From contig JAOVVO010000056.1 of the NCBI GenBank assembly GCA_028564675.1, positions 150,294 through 214,293 on the forward strand: DNA of 64,000 nucleotides, given 5' to 3'. This DNA comes from Onchocerca lupi. Its lineage: Eukaryota; Nematoda; Chromadorea; Rhabditida; Onchocercidae. Position 1 is the stretch's first letter, and every line of letters begins with the position of its first letter. Below the pieces are notes generated by a model. It saw only the letters and a list, made by a program, of their open reading frames with translations. It made no database searches and was not told the origin of the DNA. Below are positions 13,701 to 27,400 of the stretch, piece by piece. Position numbers and translations under genes: made by a program.

Positions 13701-15232
13701 TTGTCGCATATACAGATATGGTCAAAAAAGACGTACATATGTATATCGTTTGATTACAGACAACAGTATGGAGAGGGCTATTTTCAGTCGTCAAATTGGA
13801 AAGAGTGGATTGCAACGTAATTAAACATTTTAATTGTCAATACCTTTGGTTGTTTAGTTGCTTTTTAACACATTTTACATTTGTAGAACGAGTTGTGGAC
13901 GATAAACAAATGGACATTGACATCACGAAGCGTGAATTGGAACAGCTTCTTGTCTATGATGTAAGATCTCATATTTGTTGCTGAATGATTCTATAATGTC
14001 TTAGATTTAATCAGAATGTAGATGGAAATTACTGGCTTAAATCGTGCTGAGTTTGTTCATGTTTGACTTGATATTTGGGGATAATCGCTCTGCAGATGAT
14101 ATGAATATGCGAGAAATCATTTTAGGAGTCACTTGATGTAGCTACAGAAGAATGGAACATAACTACTTGGCAGATTGATGACGCTTTGCTTTGGATGACA
14201 GCTCTGTCTCATTCAAAAATGTTTTCCCAAGTAAAATTCTTTCTTCATTTTAATTTCCAATTCTTTCCATTTTTAAATGATAATGCTTAGTGTTTGAGTA
14301 TTCGGTTTTCCATCGGATACATGGTTTTGGTTTTTATTAGATTCCATTCTTGCACGAAAGCCTGTTAATGGAAAGAGAAGATCGGCTAAGCGAGGAAGAG
14401 AAGGTCGAAGCCAGAATGCTTTATGAAAGAGAAAAACAAATCTACAAAAATGGAGATTTTGATTATGATTGGATGTTGCGTGGTGGTGGTCGTGGTAATG
14501 AATTCGGAGGTCCACGAATGCCGTTCCCAAGAATGTGGCCTTCAGCATCGTAAATTTTCATGTTTTTCTTAACTTTGAAGTTTTTTGTTAGGATTGCTGC
14601 ATGAATAACTTAAAATAATGAATTTTGGTCTTTAGGCAACAAATGCATAGTCCAGTGCCACTTAGACCAACACCAATGGCAATGATTCTTGAGCGCGCCA
14701 TGGGAAATTGGCATAATCAGGAACCCACTGCCACATCAAATCAACATCCTAACGGAAATGCCGTACAAATCATCACTGACAGAGGTATGTTTTCTCGTGT
14801 TTGAATGAAAAAGGGGAACTATTGATTTTTGGAATTGGTCTTTGTGACAGTGTTTTTTTTTTTTTTTTTTGATGGTTTTTATTTTTTATTTTTGTAGAAA
14901 TGGAGCTTCCATGCTTAACTGCTCCCGGACGGAAGGGGAAAGTTGCATTACATGAGAAATGTTGGCTGGTCACTTTACCGACTGGAGTTTTCATCCGATC
15001 ATTACGTGGTGATGTTTATGACGCTCGTGGTACAGTTTATGACCAGCCCAAATGTTAGTTCTTTATTTAGTTACTTTGCATTTCAATTCATATTATCCGA
15101 ATTAATATCGTCAATATTTTTCAGGTATTTTTAATGAATCTTTAAGATAAATTTGTTTCAGATAAGGCAGGAAAAGAACAAGATTCATTTGCTCCTAGTG
15201 AAGTGATCGATTTGTGTGACTCTGATGATTGA
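7756..15232 (+). CDS. RAD54L2: SNF2-family ATPase, RAD54L2/ARIP4 class (24 exons)
   Basis: Nuclear ATP-dependent translocase of the ATRX-like SNF2 group, closest by recall to vertebrate RAD54L2/ARIP4. Exons: 7756-7907, 8080-8375, 8563-8609, 8879-9093, 9308-9404, 9473-9588, 10166-10260, 10625-10786, 10868-10982, 11395-11622, 11684-11885, 12026-12149, 12213-12443, 12583-12728, 12879-12997, 13134-13240, 13360-13478, 13636-13816, 13887-13960, 14126-14230, 14341-14549, 14636-14784, 14898-15053, 15162-15232; 1171 residues, every junction in phase. Motifs: Walker A MGLGKT (about 262), box II DEGH (410-413), GYPLQNNLMEYYCMVDFVRP (motif III), and motif VI QAVCRIYRYGQKR (about 877). The C-terminal GVFIRSLRGDVYDAR matches the family tail. 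VIEL-SSDEDSD near the N-terminus and VIDL-CDSDD at the very end look like SUMO-interaction motifs. The small third exon is the least certain. In mammals this protein modulates steroid-receptor transcription and binds SUMO-linked factors; its role here is inferred. Confidence 0.93.
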
Positions 15233-16596
15233 CAACTCACTCATATTAATTCGGCAGGACCCTCGTCCCATTTCTTGTCTTCCTTTGATTACCAAATAGC
15301 ATTCAGTATATCTCCAGTTTTACTGGCTGATTTATGTTTATTTTGGATCCTTCAGCCTCGGATAGTTGCGTCTGGTGTTGATATTGTTAATATCTTGACT
15401 GGAATAAGTAAATTATAAAAACACCCTGATATGGTTAGGCATTAATTAAAGAGACACAATCGATTAGAATTTTGACTGGTTTCAATTCCTTATTTTAGCA
15501 TTATGTAGGAACTTTGTTATTTTAATGAGCGTTACGTAACCTTTTGAGATCTCCTAATCTTTTCCTGCAGGAATTAGTGAGTTTTATAAATTTCGAAACA
15601 TTTGTAGATCCTTGATCCTAAATTGGATTTTACTGTAGATCACTAAAACCAGTCCCCATATTTTTTTTGAAAACCTGATTCAAAAATTTTTTCGAAACCT
15701 TGTCATTATTACCTTATTCTTTCGATTACTATTCTGTGTTACGAGTATTTGAGTTGCTTGTGGCCTCTTAGAACCCAGTTTAAACCACGCAAATTAGAGT
15801 TTAATGCGACCTATATCAAACAGGGAAGAGATAAAAACTAAAGCATCCTTATTCAGGGTTTACAAATTAACTTTGAATAAATATCGAATCCTCGTATTTC
15901 TTGTTGAGTTACTTGTAAATTTATGTCTGTTTTAGAGAGTGCATTTTAATATAAGTGCTTTTGTTTATGGTTTTTATGTCCAATGATTTCTTAATTTTTA
16001 TTTCACTCTTTAAGAGTTGTGCAACCAGTGCAATAGTGAAACTGGTTTCTTTTTGGGAAAATGCTCCAACGGTTGTTTTAATAAGCTCCTTGTTTATGCA
16101 TACAAGGAGTATAAATATATTTACATAATGCAGCGCTACATTAAGTCTCATCCAATAAACCATCTAGTTATCTTAAGGCCAGCTGTGGAGAATTATTTAG
16201 AATACGGTTTCGTCGGAAAAACTCTAATACTAAATAATTTATTTGGTTCAACTGAACAGATTCAAAAAAAAAGTGCAGAGTGAGGAGAATTCATGATGAA
16301 GGAGAATATGTCCAATGGAGCTATTATAAGAGATTGGTAAAAGAAAGAAGTGCTACATATATATATATGAAGTTGAGAAAACAAAGAATGGACATATGAA
16401 GGAATTAATGAACCTTGAGATAAGAATGGGATGGTTACAGGATGTAAGCGCTTATAACATTCTCTCATTGAAATTTTAGCAAACATTAATGCAAAAAGCA
16501 GCCAAGGTGCTGGAATACCGAAGAATTTCTGGCGAGATGGGATTGTAAAAAATTCGATTTACTCCGCGGTTAGAAGTCGCGTATTTGTTGGGCCTG
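15233..16596. other. intergenic gap between convergent genes
   Basis: 3' UTRs of the plus-strand SNF2 gene and the minus-strand GFAT gene meet here. AATAAA near 15876 (plus) and TTTATT near 16238 (minus polyadenylation signal) are candidate poly(A) sites. The open frames here (for example 16017-16283) have no recognisable similarity, and I call no gene. Confidence 0.5.
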
Positions 16597-16984
16597 TCAC
16601 TCAACAGTAACTGATTTGGCTAAATTACGTGGCCGATCAACCTGAAAAGCGGCTTTATCTAAATGCAAGTCGCCATGGAGTATGTGTAACAACAAATTCA
16701 TAATTCTGCGAGGAATAAGAATTTGCAAATGCAGATAAAGAAACCAGGAACTTTCAGTGGAACTCACGTTTAGTCCTTTTAATTCAGCAACATGATAGCT
16801 GAGCAGCTGCAGAGGAATGACGGTAAGGATATTCTGGATGCAATCCACTGTTTTCGGAACACGAAGCACCGAATGCCTATCCTTCAGATCATTTTCTGGT
16901 ACATCGGAGTCCGCAATAATGATAGGATCACCATCACGAGCAAGAACTTGTTGCAAAGCGTTGATTGATTTCTAAATTGGATAG

Positions 16985-17022
<38 letters not shown>

Positions 17023-20000
17023 TAGAAATACTGGAAATTACTACTAATGATATTTTTGAATGCATTTTTTGGACGGATTTCGCAGATTTAAATTTCGGAA
17101 TGAAAACTTCCTGCAAGCATAAATTACAATTACATTGTAAACATTATCGCTACAGATGACCATGACGATGCTGCGATTCTTATCAACCATTGCAAGCGGA
17201 CCATGTTTTAATTCACCGCTCATTATTCCTTCACAGTGCATATATGACAATTCCTATAAATTTCTTCTAAAATCCGAAAAAAAAATCAACTGAATAAATG
17301 CAAATTCTCTGCTCTAATTACAGCGTTCCCTTCCAAAATACATACTTTGATTTTCAATGCACCTTCAAGACATGTAGCGAAATTATATCCACGACCCATT
17401 ATCAGAAGCGACCGTTCCTTATAGATTTTTTTCGCTATTGTAAGTACTTCATCATCCAGTTTTAAAACTTCTCGAATCAAGTCTGCAAGAAGTCACTCTT
17501 TCCACTTTTTCTTCAAGATTTCAGCTTTTCAGCGATGTTGATTGTGGTTTAATAAAGCATATGATATGAAGTGCTTCATGTCAGGTCATTGGGAAGTATT
17601 TTCTTTTTTTGCTTTGTACCAATAGAGATGGATAAGACACTTAACCGAAAAGCCATTTGATTAGGAGCTTGGATAAGTTAAGTAATTCATATTTAGGAAA
17701 TTACAATAATGCAAAAACTTGATTATCAAAATCTTTATCCATTTTTCAATAAGCTCGACAAAAAATATAACCAGGTAACTGTTGTAATCCATTGACAATA
17801 TCATTGCGACGCTTGCGCATCGAAATTCGGTCATCGCTCATTGTTAAAGCGAACATTACCAGCGATAAAATTTGCGAAGTGTACGCCTGCAACCAGTCAA
17901 TTTCAGTACTAGTAATTCATAATTTTGTTTTAGCAAGTCCGAACTTCTAACCTGCAGGATCAATTTATACGTACTTTAGTTGACGCAACACCAACTTCAG
18001 GACCAGCATTGATATGAACCCCGCAGTGTGTCTCACGACAAATGCTACTTCCAACGGTGTTTGTAATACCTATTGTCAACGCTCCTCGTGGCTTGCAATA
18101 TCTGAAAAACCTATCATTAAAATTTCGTAATTGTTTACAAAAGAAAAACAGAAGTTTTCCGAAAGTTTTGATTGAGAACAGTTCGCGAGGAAGCTAAAAA
18201 AACTCGCAGTACTAGCCTCAAAGCGTTGAGAGTATCTGCTGTTTCACCGCTCTGAGATATAAAAAAGCAAACATCGTCGCGAAATATCGGTGTTTCGCGA
18301 TCCAAAAAGTCGCTGGCCAATTCCAATACCACTGGTAGTTCTGTTAATTCTTCCATGATTTGTCGGCACTAAAAGTTCTTAAACTCCATTCCCATGAATT
18401 TGAAAATAAATAGCAATTTATACATGAGATAGAAAGTGAATGACTAAGTCTGATTTGTTTACTAAAGAAAGATTACCGCAAGAGCTGAGTGGTACGAACT
18501 GCCACACGCTACCAAAATTAGTCGCCTACATCGCTTAATATCCAATAAATAATCCTGAAATGCCAATATGAACCTTTTTTTTTGAATAGCATTTGCAATA
18601 GGATCAAATATTTACAAAATATCGCTTGATCGCCAGCACTTCCCATTTCTCCTTTGCAAAATCTCTCCTAGATATGTTACTACCAAAGTCAAACTCGGCC
18701 GATGGCATCCTTTGATAAAGAGATAGATGCTAGTCTCCTCATCAAAGGATGCTATCCATTTAAACTTTCTATCTCTATTCAGTTCGTTTACAACCCAGTT
18801 ATTAAGCCATTTTATTATTTCTGAATTCAATGAAAAAGAAAAAAAAAAAAAAAAAAACTACAGAAACCGAGAAATATTTCAATGAAAAAAACTAGTTTCC
18901 TTCCTCTTCCATTTCAGAAATTTATGACAACTGTTGTTTCATCCCTCACGAATTATAGAACTAATGACAACAGAATTCAAATCCAGAATGATTAATCAAA
19001 AAATACATAATATAACACAATGAAAAAAAAGCAGACCTTTATACCTCCGAGAACAACAGTACCATCATCAAGTATACGACCTCGCATTGTGTTCACAATG
19101 GAATCCGGTTGTTCATAAATTTCCTTTTGCATAAATGTTTTGAAATTACCCATCATTATTTCTTGCAACTCTAACGTCAAATTTTGAACCTCACGTGTTT
19201 GCGGAATTTCATCTCCACGCTTTACGCGATGTATTGATAATGCTGAAAGATAAAATGCCACATGAAAATTCAAGTTGAATTTTCATGTTCGAGAAAAAAT
19301 TAACCTATTTTTTTAAATTAATAATTTATTCCTGAAGTCTTAATTCTATTGACCCAATAGTAAAACTAATTTAATGGAAGTTACGACCTCGCTCGGATAC
19401 AAAATACATAAAAACTAACACCCATTTTCGATCATAGCTACATCATCGTCTTCCAGAAAAATGACCTGCTTTGTATGTTCAACAATTGCGCTAAACAACG
19501 AATATAATTGGCTAATAGAAGAAAATTCTTCTTTGGTTCAAAGCTTCAAACTTCAAAATTGAAAACAGCAGAAAATGAGTTATATAATTACTGCAATATT
19601 TCAATCCTACTTCGTTATACGCAACGATTTGATAAAACATGAATGAATAATTCGACAGATTACCTTGCGTCAGATGCAACAAAATATTCCGCTTCTTGAT
19701 AATCAAAAATTTGAAATGCTGCCTCATTGGATGCTGGAAACCACTTTTACGAGTTAACATTCTGCATAAAAGAAGCTAACTAAGCAAACAATAGCTTTCA
19801 CGTATGTTTACGGAAACGAAAAACCTTCCCCTCCTTTGATGGGCGTACTTGTTTTGAATTCTGTTTCGATAATCATTGTTGGCTCCATATACGATTCATT
19901 GGCGTATTCGGAAGATATGAAGCGACGAGCTAAAAAATTTTTAGAATCTAGAAGGTGAGATTTTCTCGGATATTAAAAAACCAAAAATTAATAGAAGGAG

Positions 20001-21402
20001 TTGAACACTGGCCTTGATAATTGCTACGAATAAAAAACTAAGCTCTAGAAAACAATTCAAAGCTACCTTTACTAAAAAATACTGGAAAATGATTAGTAGA
20101 GAGCCTTCCTGTGGTTTTAATTCCAATAAGAAGAGGACTACCACGTCGTGTTGCCACAAGCTGACCAGGAAAACGATTGCTTTTGAAAGCTAATGCAAAT
20201 GCACCTTCCTAAAATGTGATAGCATTTTTATATAATTTTATAATGGAAATTTAGGCATGTATGAAGCTCTGGAGTTCAGACTGGATTACTGCGATGATGA
20301 AAATGAAAGTAATGAACTAATGCATATGAAAATAATGAACTTGTTTCTTTTTCTAAACAAAAGAGGCAACAAGCGACTGAAGTTATTGATTACAATGAAA
20401 AGTTAAATTTCAATTACTAACAAGATGTTGAATGGTAGCCTCAACAAGCTGACGGAAACTAGCTCCTTCACATTTATTTGTAATGTGTTGAATCAATTTC
20501 ACAATTACTTCGGTATCTGTTTCCGACTCAAATTCATAACCTTTTTTCATCAAATATTCCTTAACTTCGCGATAGTTTGTTATGATACCATTGTGGACAA
20601 CCAAGAATTCTGCAATAATTTGGAGATACATTAAAATAACGACTATTTCAATAGATATTGAAGTTTTTTAGTGAATACAGTATCCTTAATAGTTATGGAA
20701 CATAAAATAAAAATACACCATTTTGAGTATTTGATCTTTGTGGGTGAGAGTTGACATCCCTGGGAGAACCGTGTGTCGCCCATCTCGTGTGTGCGATACC
20801 ACAGTGTGTTTTATACACAATATTATCACTGCGGATATGGCTCTCTAAATACTAGCACAGATAAGCTTCAAATAAGAATTCTAAATCGTCCATCAATATA
20901 CAATCATGACTGCCAAAGAAATACCGGCTTTTCAGGCTGAATCATTCCATTATTTAATCTTGAACATACCTTTTATGTAGTCTTCGAGTACGCTGACTTT
21001 ACCAACTTTCTTCAGTAGAGCTACTTTCGAACCAATTTTCGTGTTATCCGCTTCATCATCCACAGCAAGTCCTAAAGTATTTATTCTTTGAACTTATATA
21101 AAGTACAACGGCTATAAGATCTCTATATTTACTACTTGGATATCTCAATAATTACATCATTAGCATAATACGGAAATAAAACATGCGAGAAAAATTTCTT
21201 TGACGATAAATATACAAAGAACTTTTTTTGCTAAAATTTAGGCTTGAAGTTAAAGAGTTCGAGACTTTTCGTATGTGGCATCTGTACCTGCGGAATCATA
21301 GCCACGATATTCCATCCTGTGTAAACCCCTGAGCAGTATATCAATTATTTCACTCCGCTTTCTTGGCGTTAAGAAGTTTAAATATGCGAAAATCCCACAC
21401 AT
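16597..21402 (-). CDS. gfat: glutamine:fructose-6-phosphate aminotransferase (17 exons)
   Basis: Cytosolic GFAT converts fructose-6-phosphate plus glutamine to glucosamine-6-phosphate, the committed step to UDP-GlcNAc (glycans, chitin). Exons high to low: 21402-21288, 21071-20970, 20844-20719, 20609-20422, 20208-20067, 19929-19825, 19733-19664, 19490-19420, 19242-19037, 18554-18477, 18368-18217, 18101-17975, 17886-17772, 17482-17346, 17253-17143, 16971-16768, 16641-16597. They join in phase to 697 residues, the normal eukaryotic length. MCGIFAYL places the nucleophile Cys at position 2. HTRWATHG, NGIITNY and ESETDTE belong to the class II glutaminase domain (1 to about 310). CGSSYHSA, ISQSGETADT and ASTKAYTSQ mark the first SIS domain; MGRGYNFATCLEGALKIK and GELKHGPLA the second. 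The protein ends in LAKSVTVE, the family C-tail. The junction at 18217 uses a GC donor. The last intron (16642-16767) is 126 bp with no in-frame stop. Feedback regulation by UDP-GlcNAc is known for the family but not visible here. Confidence 0.96.
16984..17022. repeat. long poly(T) run
   Basis: A run of about 35 T lies in the intron between the last-but-two and last-but-one GFAT exons. On the gene's own strand it is poly(A). It is one of several homopolymers in the window and may be an old retroposed poly(A) tail or slippage product. Confidence 0.7.
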
Positions 21403-24400
21403 CTCGGAAAAACGTAAATTGTATTTTTCCCTTCGATACTAAAAGAAAATTTGACAAAATACGAAAAATTATCAGAACATAACATGCGTTTCTGCAGTTC
21501 CATTTATTATAATATAAAATTGCGCGGTAAAATTGCCTTAGACGTAATTCCTTTCGACAGAGAATTTCTTTTTAATAGGATATATACTTCGGATCGCTTA
21601 GCTCCCCTTTTAAAATATTTCTATGCATTGCCTCAGAAAATAATATCATAAGAGAAGACATTATTTTTTTATTAAATACGATTTATTAAAAAGTGCATTT
21701 TAATGAAGAAAGAAAAAGAACATTGTACTTATTTCTGAATCTCATTTGAAAAAGTGTATTGAGAGGGATAGAGAGAAAGTAAAATTACATGCGAGTAGTC
21801 TGAAAGTGAGCATCGCAGACTTTATCAATGATTAGATTGAGTTATCAATGATGTGATGCGAAGGAAAGAACATGTAACATTTATGTGATGATCAGAGACC
21901 TCTACAGTTAACACTGTCGTACAGACATAATTTCCTTCTCATTGATGAACGACCCAAAAGTTTGCTCACAATAATCCCACCAGTATATTCCTTCCCTCCA
22001 TTTTCAAAGTCGAGTATTTATTTCGCAGAATACAATAATAAATCTGGATGACCCACAGCTAATATAAAGAGAAATTTGTTCAGCGCTTAGCGACTTAGTT
22101 CCAGCTTTCTCTTGCGACATATCACTTTATACAGAAGATCCATAAATTCAAAATACGCAGTTAGGAAAAGAGACCTGTGGCCTGGAGCACATGGATATAG
22201 AACATATTAACAATGCTTGAATATATTTGCAATGCATCTCATCATTTCAATTAATAAAAGAAACGAAAGGAAACACGGACAAAAGATAACAAAGAGCGAA
22301 AAACACTATCGAGAAGGATTATAATTCAGCAATTTAAGCAACTAGTCTTGAAATTGGATTCTGTCATTTTTAAAAACGGAAAAATTATGTAGGATGTGAT
22401 CTGTAAAAAAGGAAATTAATAGAAGAGTACAAAATTGAGATACTCTATCATCCACTGAATGATAAAACCGTGTTTTGATACAAAACCATCTCTACAATAT
22501 GTATGCAGTGATGATTCATGATTAATGTTTCCAATGATGCATTATTTGCTAGATGTTTCATATCTGCATCATGCCGCTACTATTTTGATCAAAGCTGTCA
22601 TGTCCGAACAAACAAGTTTTGTGAAGGAATTCCTACCGTTGCATTAGTCTCAATTAGTAAAAGAAATTGGCGAAGCTCGAATTTCTCTCGGAGGATCCAA
22701 ATTTTTGCAGTTCACTATACAAAATCTTTTAGCTATAACATCTATAATCTATATGGATTTAAATAAAAGATAACAAAAAACTTGCTGCTTATATACCTAT
22801 CAGTAATCTATCCAACTCTTTCTGAAAGTTTATATATTGAGACCATTTCCCAGAATACTTGGTAATAGAATACCCGGATTGTGAATTTCACGATGCCAAC
22901 TCATCTGGTTCAGTTGTAGGAAAGAGAAATTAGTTGTGCATGCCCAATTAATTAACGATAAGTAGGTCGGGGAATTTTTCCAGGAAGTTGTGAATTGTAA
23001 GAAATAAGATGGTTGAGAGAAGAAGAGAGCAATATTCTTCGATTGCCACTGCTCTCAGTATCTCTGTCACAGTACATTGGATTTCAAGGTCATCAAAGAT
23101 GTACCCAGTAATTAGAAAAATAGAGAAAAAGAAGAAAAAGAACACAGTCTTTCTGGAAAATTTCAAAGGAAAAGTAGTTTCCTCCTTATGTGTGTCTGAG
23201 ACAGGGTCATGGATCATCTATCTTTAGAATATGTGTTCTAATGTTTTCTGAATAAAATTGTGATCGACTGTTATGCAGTCAGGAAAAGATATACTGCACG
23301 TTTCTGAGAATGAGAGGACCAGAGAAATGGAAAGAAATGTATGATTTTTTTTTTTCGAAGAAAATCATAAATCAAAAATTTGACCTGCTCTTCGAGAATG
23401 GAAATTATAAGTGTCCAAACAGTCATTAATCACATGTCAGACAATGCGAAAGTGATTCCATGTGCACATGGAATGAGAGGGCCAGAGAACCGAAACAGGA
23501 TCTTTTCCGGGAAAACCAATAAATGAGGACTTTTGAAGTGACAAGCGAGTCAGCCCAGAACACTTATGACCTTTGAAACTTAATGTCATCGAAATAATAA
23601 ATTATAACAGCTTCATATCGGATCCAAAGCTGCTGAGGACTGGTCACCACTCACCGACCGGCTAAAGACACTTAGTTTTCAACAGAGAATCTAAGAGCTT
23701 AGAATTTTGCATCAATTGATGCTAATGCCGGAAGTACTGGAAAAATGTCGAACTTTTGGTTTTTGGTTTTTGGTTTTCAGGAAGAACTATATATGTCCTT
23801 CCTAATTCGATTTCTCTAGCTCTCTCATTTTAACATTTTCCATTAATGATTGTCATTTCGCACGAATATGAACAAATTCTACAATTCTCTCCAGGAGATT
23901 AAAAACTTCAGAACTTTGAATATTTATAATCAATAACTTTACAAAAAATGCGTACGTATTCTTCTGGTTTCCCTGAGCATATGAACTGCTTAGTTTATAC
24001 TTCAAAAACTTTGTTTTAAAAACTTAATCGCCTCCCCGTAGATACGTTCGGAAAGAAATCGCGAATTGGTGAATTTCAGTATTATTATCGTCCCTCTCGC
24101 TGTCGGATACTGTTTTTGCAGCTCTCTAACATTTAATCGCTACATTGTTTCAATAATTTAGAAATTCGATTACTAGTAGTCAATCTTAGCAATGTAACTT
24201 CCGATTCACAACTTCGTGGGAGTAGTGTACCAGAAACCGAGAAATTTGAAATATTACCATAGATCTATCAGAAGAGATAGGTAAATTCTAGGTAAATCTT
24301 TAGGTTCAGGTAAATCAGAATATTGTGAATAAGTGATTTCACCAAAATTCTTCAATCACAATCTTCCGGAACAGTTAATTGTGTGAGCTTCTCTATTTTT

Positions 24401-27400
24401 GTTGATGGAAGTAATTACGACTTTTGTCCGTGGCGGTATTAATAAATGATTCTATCGTTACTCCTACGAGTTAGAATGCCGTAATTTTATAGCTGGGGAT
24501 ACATTGAAAAGTAGCTGATTTTTAACTCAGAATTCTTCGAGATTTTCCTTCTCAACAACTTTCAATTCCGTTTCCATCCAAGTAATGAAGAATGCCAGTT
24601 ATGCTTTGATTTTATTGAAATTGTTAATAATGGATATGCTGGAATGAAATATACCAATTCTGTTGAATTAATGAAACTCATTTACAGCAGAGATATATTA
24701 AGAATAAATTCGTATAGTCTCATTTTCCTTCGAATTTACTTCATATCGAACTTACTCTAGAACCAGCATTGCGTTCCAGATGATGTCATTTGAAAGAGTA
24801 CATTCAACAGTGTTTCGCAATCTTTCTGATTTTTAAGATTAAAATATTAGCAAAGTATTTTGTTATTTGATATTAAGCCGACATTAAAAATGATACATCA
24901 TAACTATAAGTTTAATAAGAATAGTCACTGACAAAATTATAACCCGCCGTTTGGTTAAAGAAAAGATTATTATAAAGTGAGTTTTTTTTTTCAGCGAGAA
25001 GGTGAACACCTGGTGAACATTTTTTAGTAGTCTTGTTCGGAAAATGATAAACTTCTTAAGAGACGTTTTAGGATTACTTCCTTTTTTAAACTAAGCAAGC
25101 AAATAAGCTACTGAAGGATTAAATATTTGAAACGATTGAGAATAAGAAATGAGTGATGCATCATCGATTTGCAATAAGAAAAGGGAAGTGATTCGGTTTG
25201 GATGACATGAAGTAAATAATGGCATCGCCATCGTAAAGTGACAACATGATAAATAAAAATCTCGAATATGTATCACGACATCACTTCTAGGTCGTGTCCT
25301 TTGCCTCGTCAAAAACATACTTATTAAGTAATACTTTACCAGCATCGATGATGTAAGCTGATGTACGCAATATTTTACCAGCATTTAATCAGTAATGGTT
25401 TATCAGTATATAATTGGAAATTTTTGCTCAAAATCAGCATAGCAAACTATAAGCTTGATTCGAAGCAAAATGTAGTTCATCTTACTGACCTGTCAAATAT
25501 GGAAATGGTAGAAAGAAAACATGGTAGGAAACTTTACAAAAATCTAATTGTCGTGTTTCTAAATCAGTATATCTTTTTCAGTATTGATCAGTGAGGTAAA
25601 AAAAGGAACAATATTTGCGATAGCATTTCGTACCAGGATCAGTTGAAATGAATTATGAAAAGCCTTTGATGATAGACTTAGACGAAGTATGGCATCGCTG
25701 CACAGTAAAAATGAAAATGAAAAATGAAGAACTGTTACATATCTACTGCTTTTTCGTATTTGTAATAAGGTCAGAAAATTTCTTGCCAGTAATATCACTG
25801 AACGCTTCAATTAAAAATAAGCGTGAGATCAGATTCAGGGCATTCTGATAAAAAGTCAGCAAACTACATCTTTGCTCTTCATCACTATTCAACGCCTTAA
25901 TTCACGACTCGAGAATCTGAAGAAGGATGGCTATTTGCCATTCAAGCTGAATGCCTGTTTTGAAAAACTTGTAACCTCTTTATTCCATTCCCTTTTTTTT
26001 GGTTGTTTCTTCGGAATATATTTAAAAATTTACAGTTTACTCTTCAAAACAAGAATGTCTCGAGTTGAATAAACTGTAATGATTTTTTCTTGCAATGCAA
26101 ACAGTAATAATTATCAAAAAAATATAATCAAATTATTTCATTTCTTGAAGTTTCCAATCGAAATCTCTTGCCATAATCAAAATATTAGATAACGAAAGCA
26201 AATTTTAGTATTTTAAAAAACTTATCCAGAATGCTATAATTTGTTGTTAAGGGATCAGCCGTAGCCTCTTCATCTTCAGCAATTCTTTATCTTAAATTTT
26301 GTGTTTTGTATAATCCAATCCATTTAAAAGTAGTTTTGACGAAGTCAGTTTGAACTATTCATTTGAGAGCACTCGTTATTCAGTTATCTTCTACAAAGAC
26401 CGTGATTTTTATTGTGAACACGAACTAAATAAGATTCTGTTAGAGTTAAATGCAGAAACTGAAGCAATGGAACTCAATGTGAAGTAGTAAAATAGAAGAT
26501 AATGCATATTGATATCAATATGCAACCAGACGATATTAAAGCAAGAAATGAGAGAAACGCCAGTTCAATTCACTTTGAAGTAAAATATGCTCCATGAGTT
26601 CTAGCAAAAAATCAAGCTACAAAGCGCTTGATGTAATATTGATCTTTAAGATGAAAGAAACGCCGAAGATTCTTATTCAATCTTTTTAATATCACTCTTT
26701 TAAAAACAACTTTTACCTATAAAAGATTAATATATACGGAAGGAAAAAAGAAGAGGAATTGCTTAATTCCGCTGAATTGCGAATAAGACAACAGTGATTG
26801 CGAACAATGCTTTTGATATAAGGTGGTGCTAAATAATAACGGTGAAATGGAAATATGCCAGTTAGAGTCTTTAAGCTAAATTTCAAGCTAAATATTCAGT
26901 ATATATTGATTAAGAACTAAATATCGTCGCAGTTTTCAGCACAAAATTTCACAATGATAAATGCCTACTAACATTTTCAAATTATTAAGCTTATTAACAT
27001 TTTTAATGCTTTGAAGGAAGTAAGCCAGCACTTTACATCATCGTACTGGAAACAATAATTTGCGGAAATACGACATAGTGGCTGATGGAAGGCGAAATAG
27101 AAACTCAATGTGAAATATGAACATATTATTTTGCACCTGGATGGTAGACAATATTTTTGGGCAGTGTAGCCGATACTGTGGAAGATGAGCGGTTTTATCA
27201 CACGAAAATTAAGGTAAATTTCCAGAGCTGATCTCTATCCAAGATTATAGATTGAAGAATGCAAATTTATTGCATGTTAATGCGGTATATAGAATTAACT
27301 CCAGAGTCGATGGATAGGAATCATTTTGATTGTAGAAAATATAATTGTGATATTTATAATCATACATTATTCTCTTAAATGCAAAAATAATTTAATTGTG

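Noticed and set aside
18612..18830. Minus-strand 72-codon frame inside a GFAT intron.
   Set aside because: The flanking GFAT exons join directly in phase with family-conserved sequence on both sides, and the frame has no GFAT similarity.
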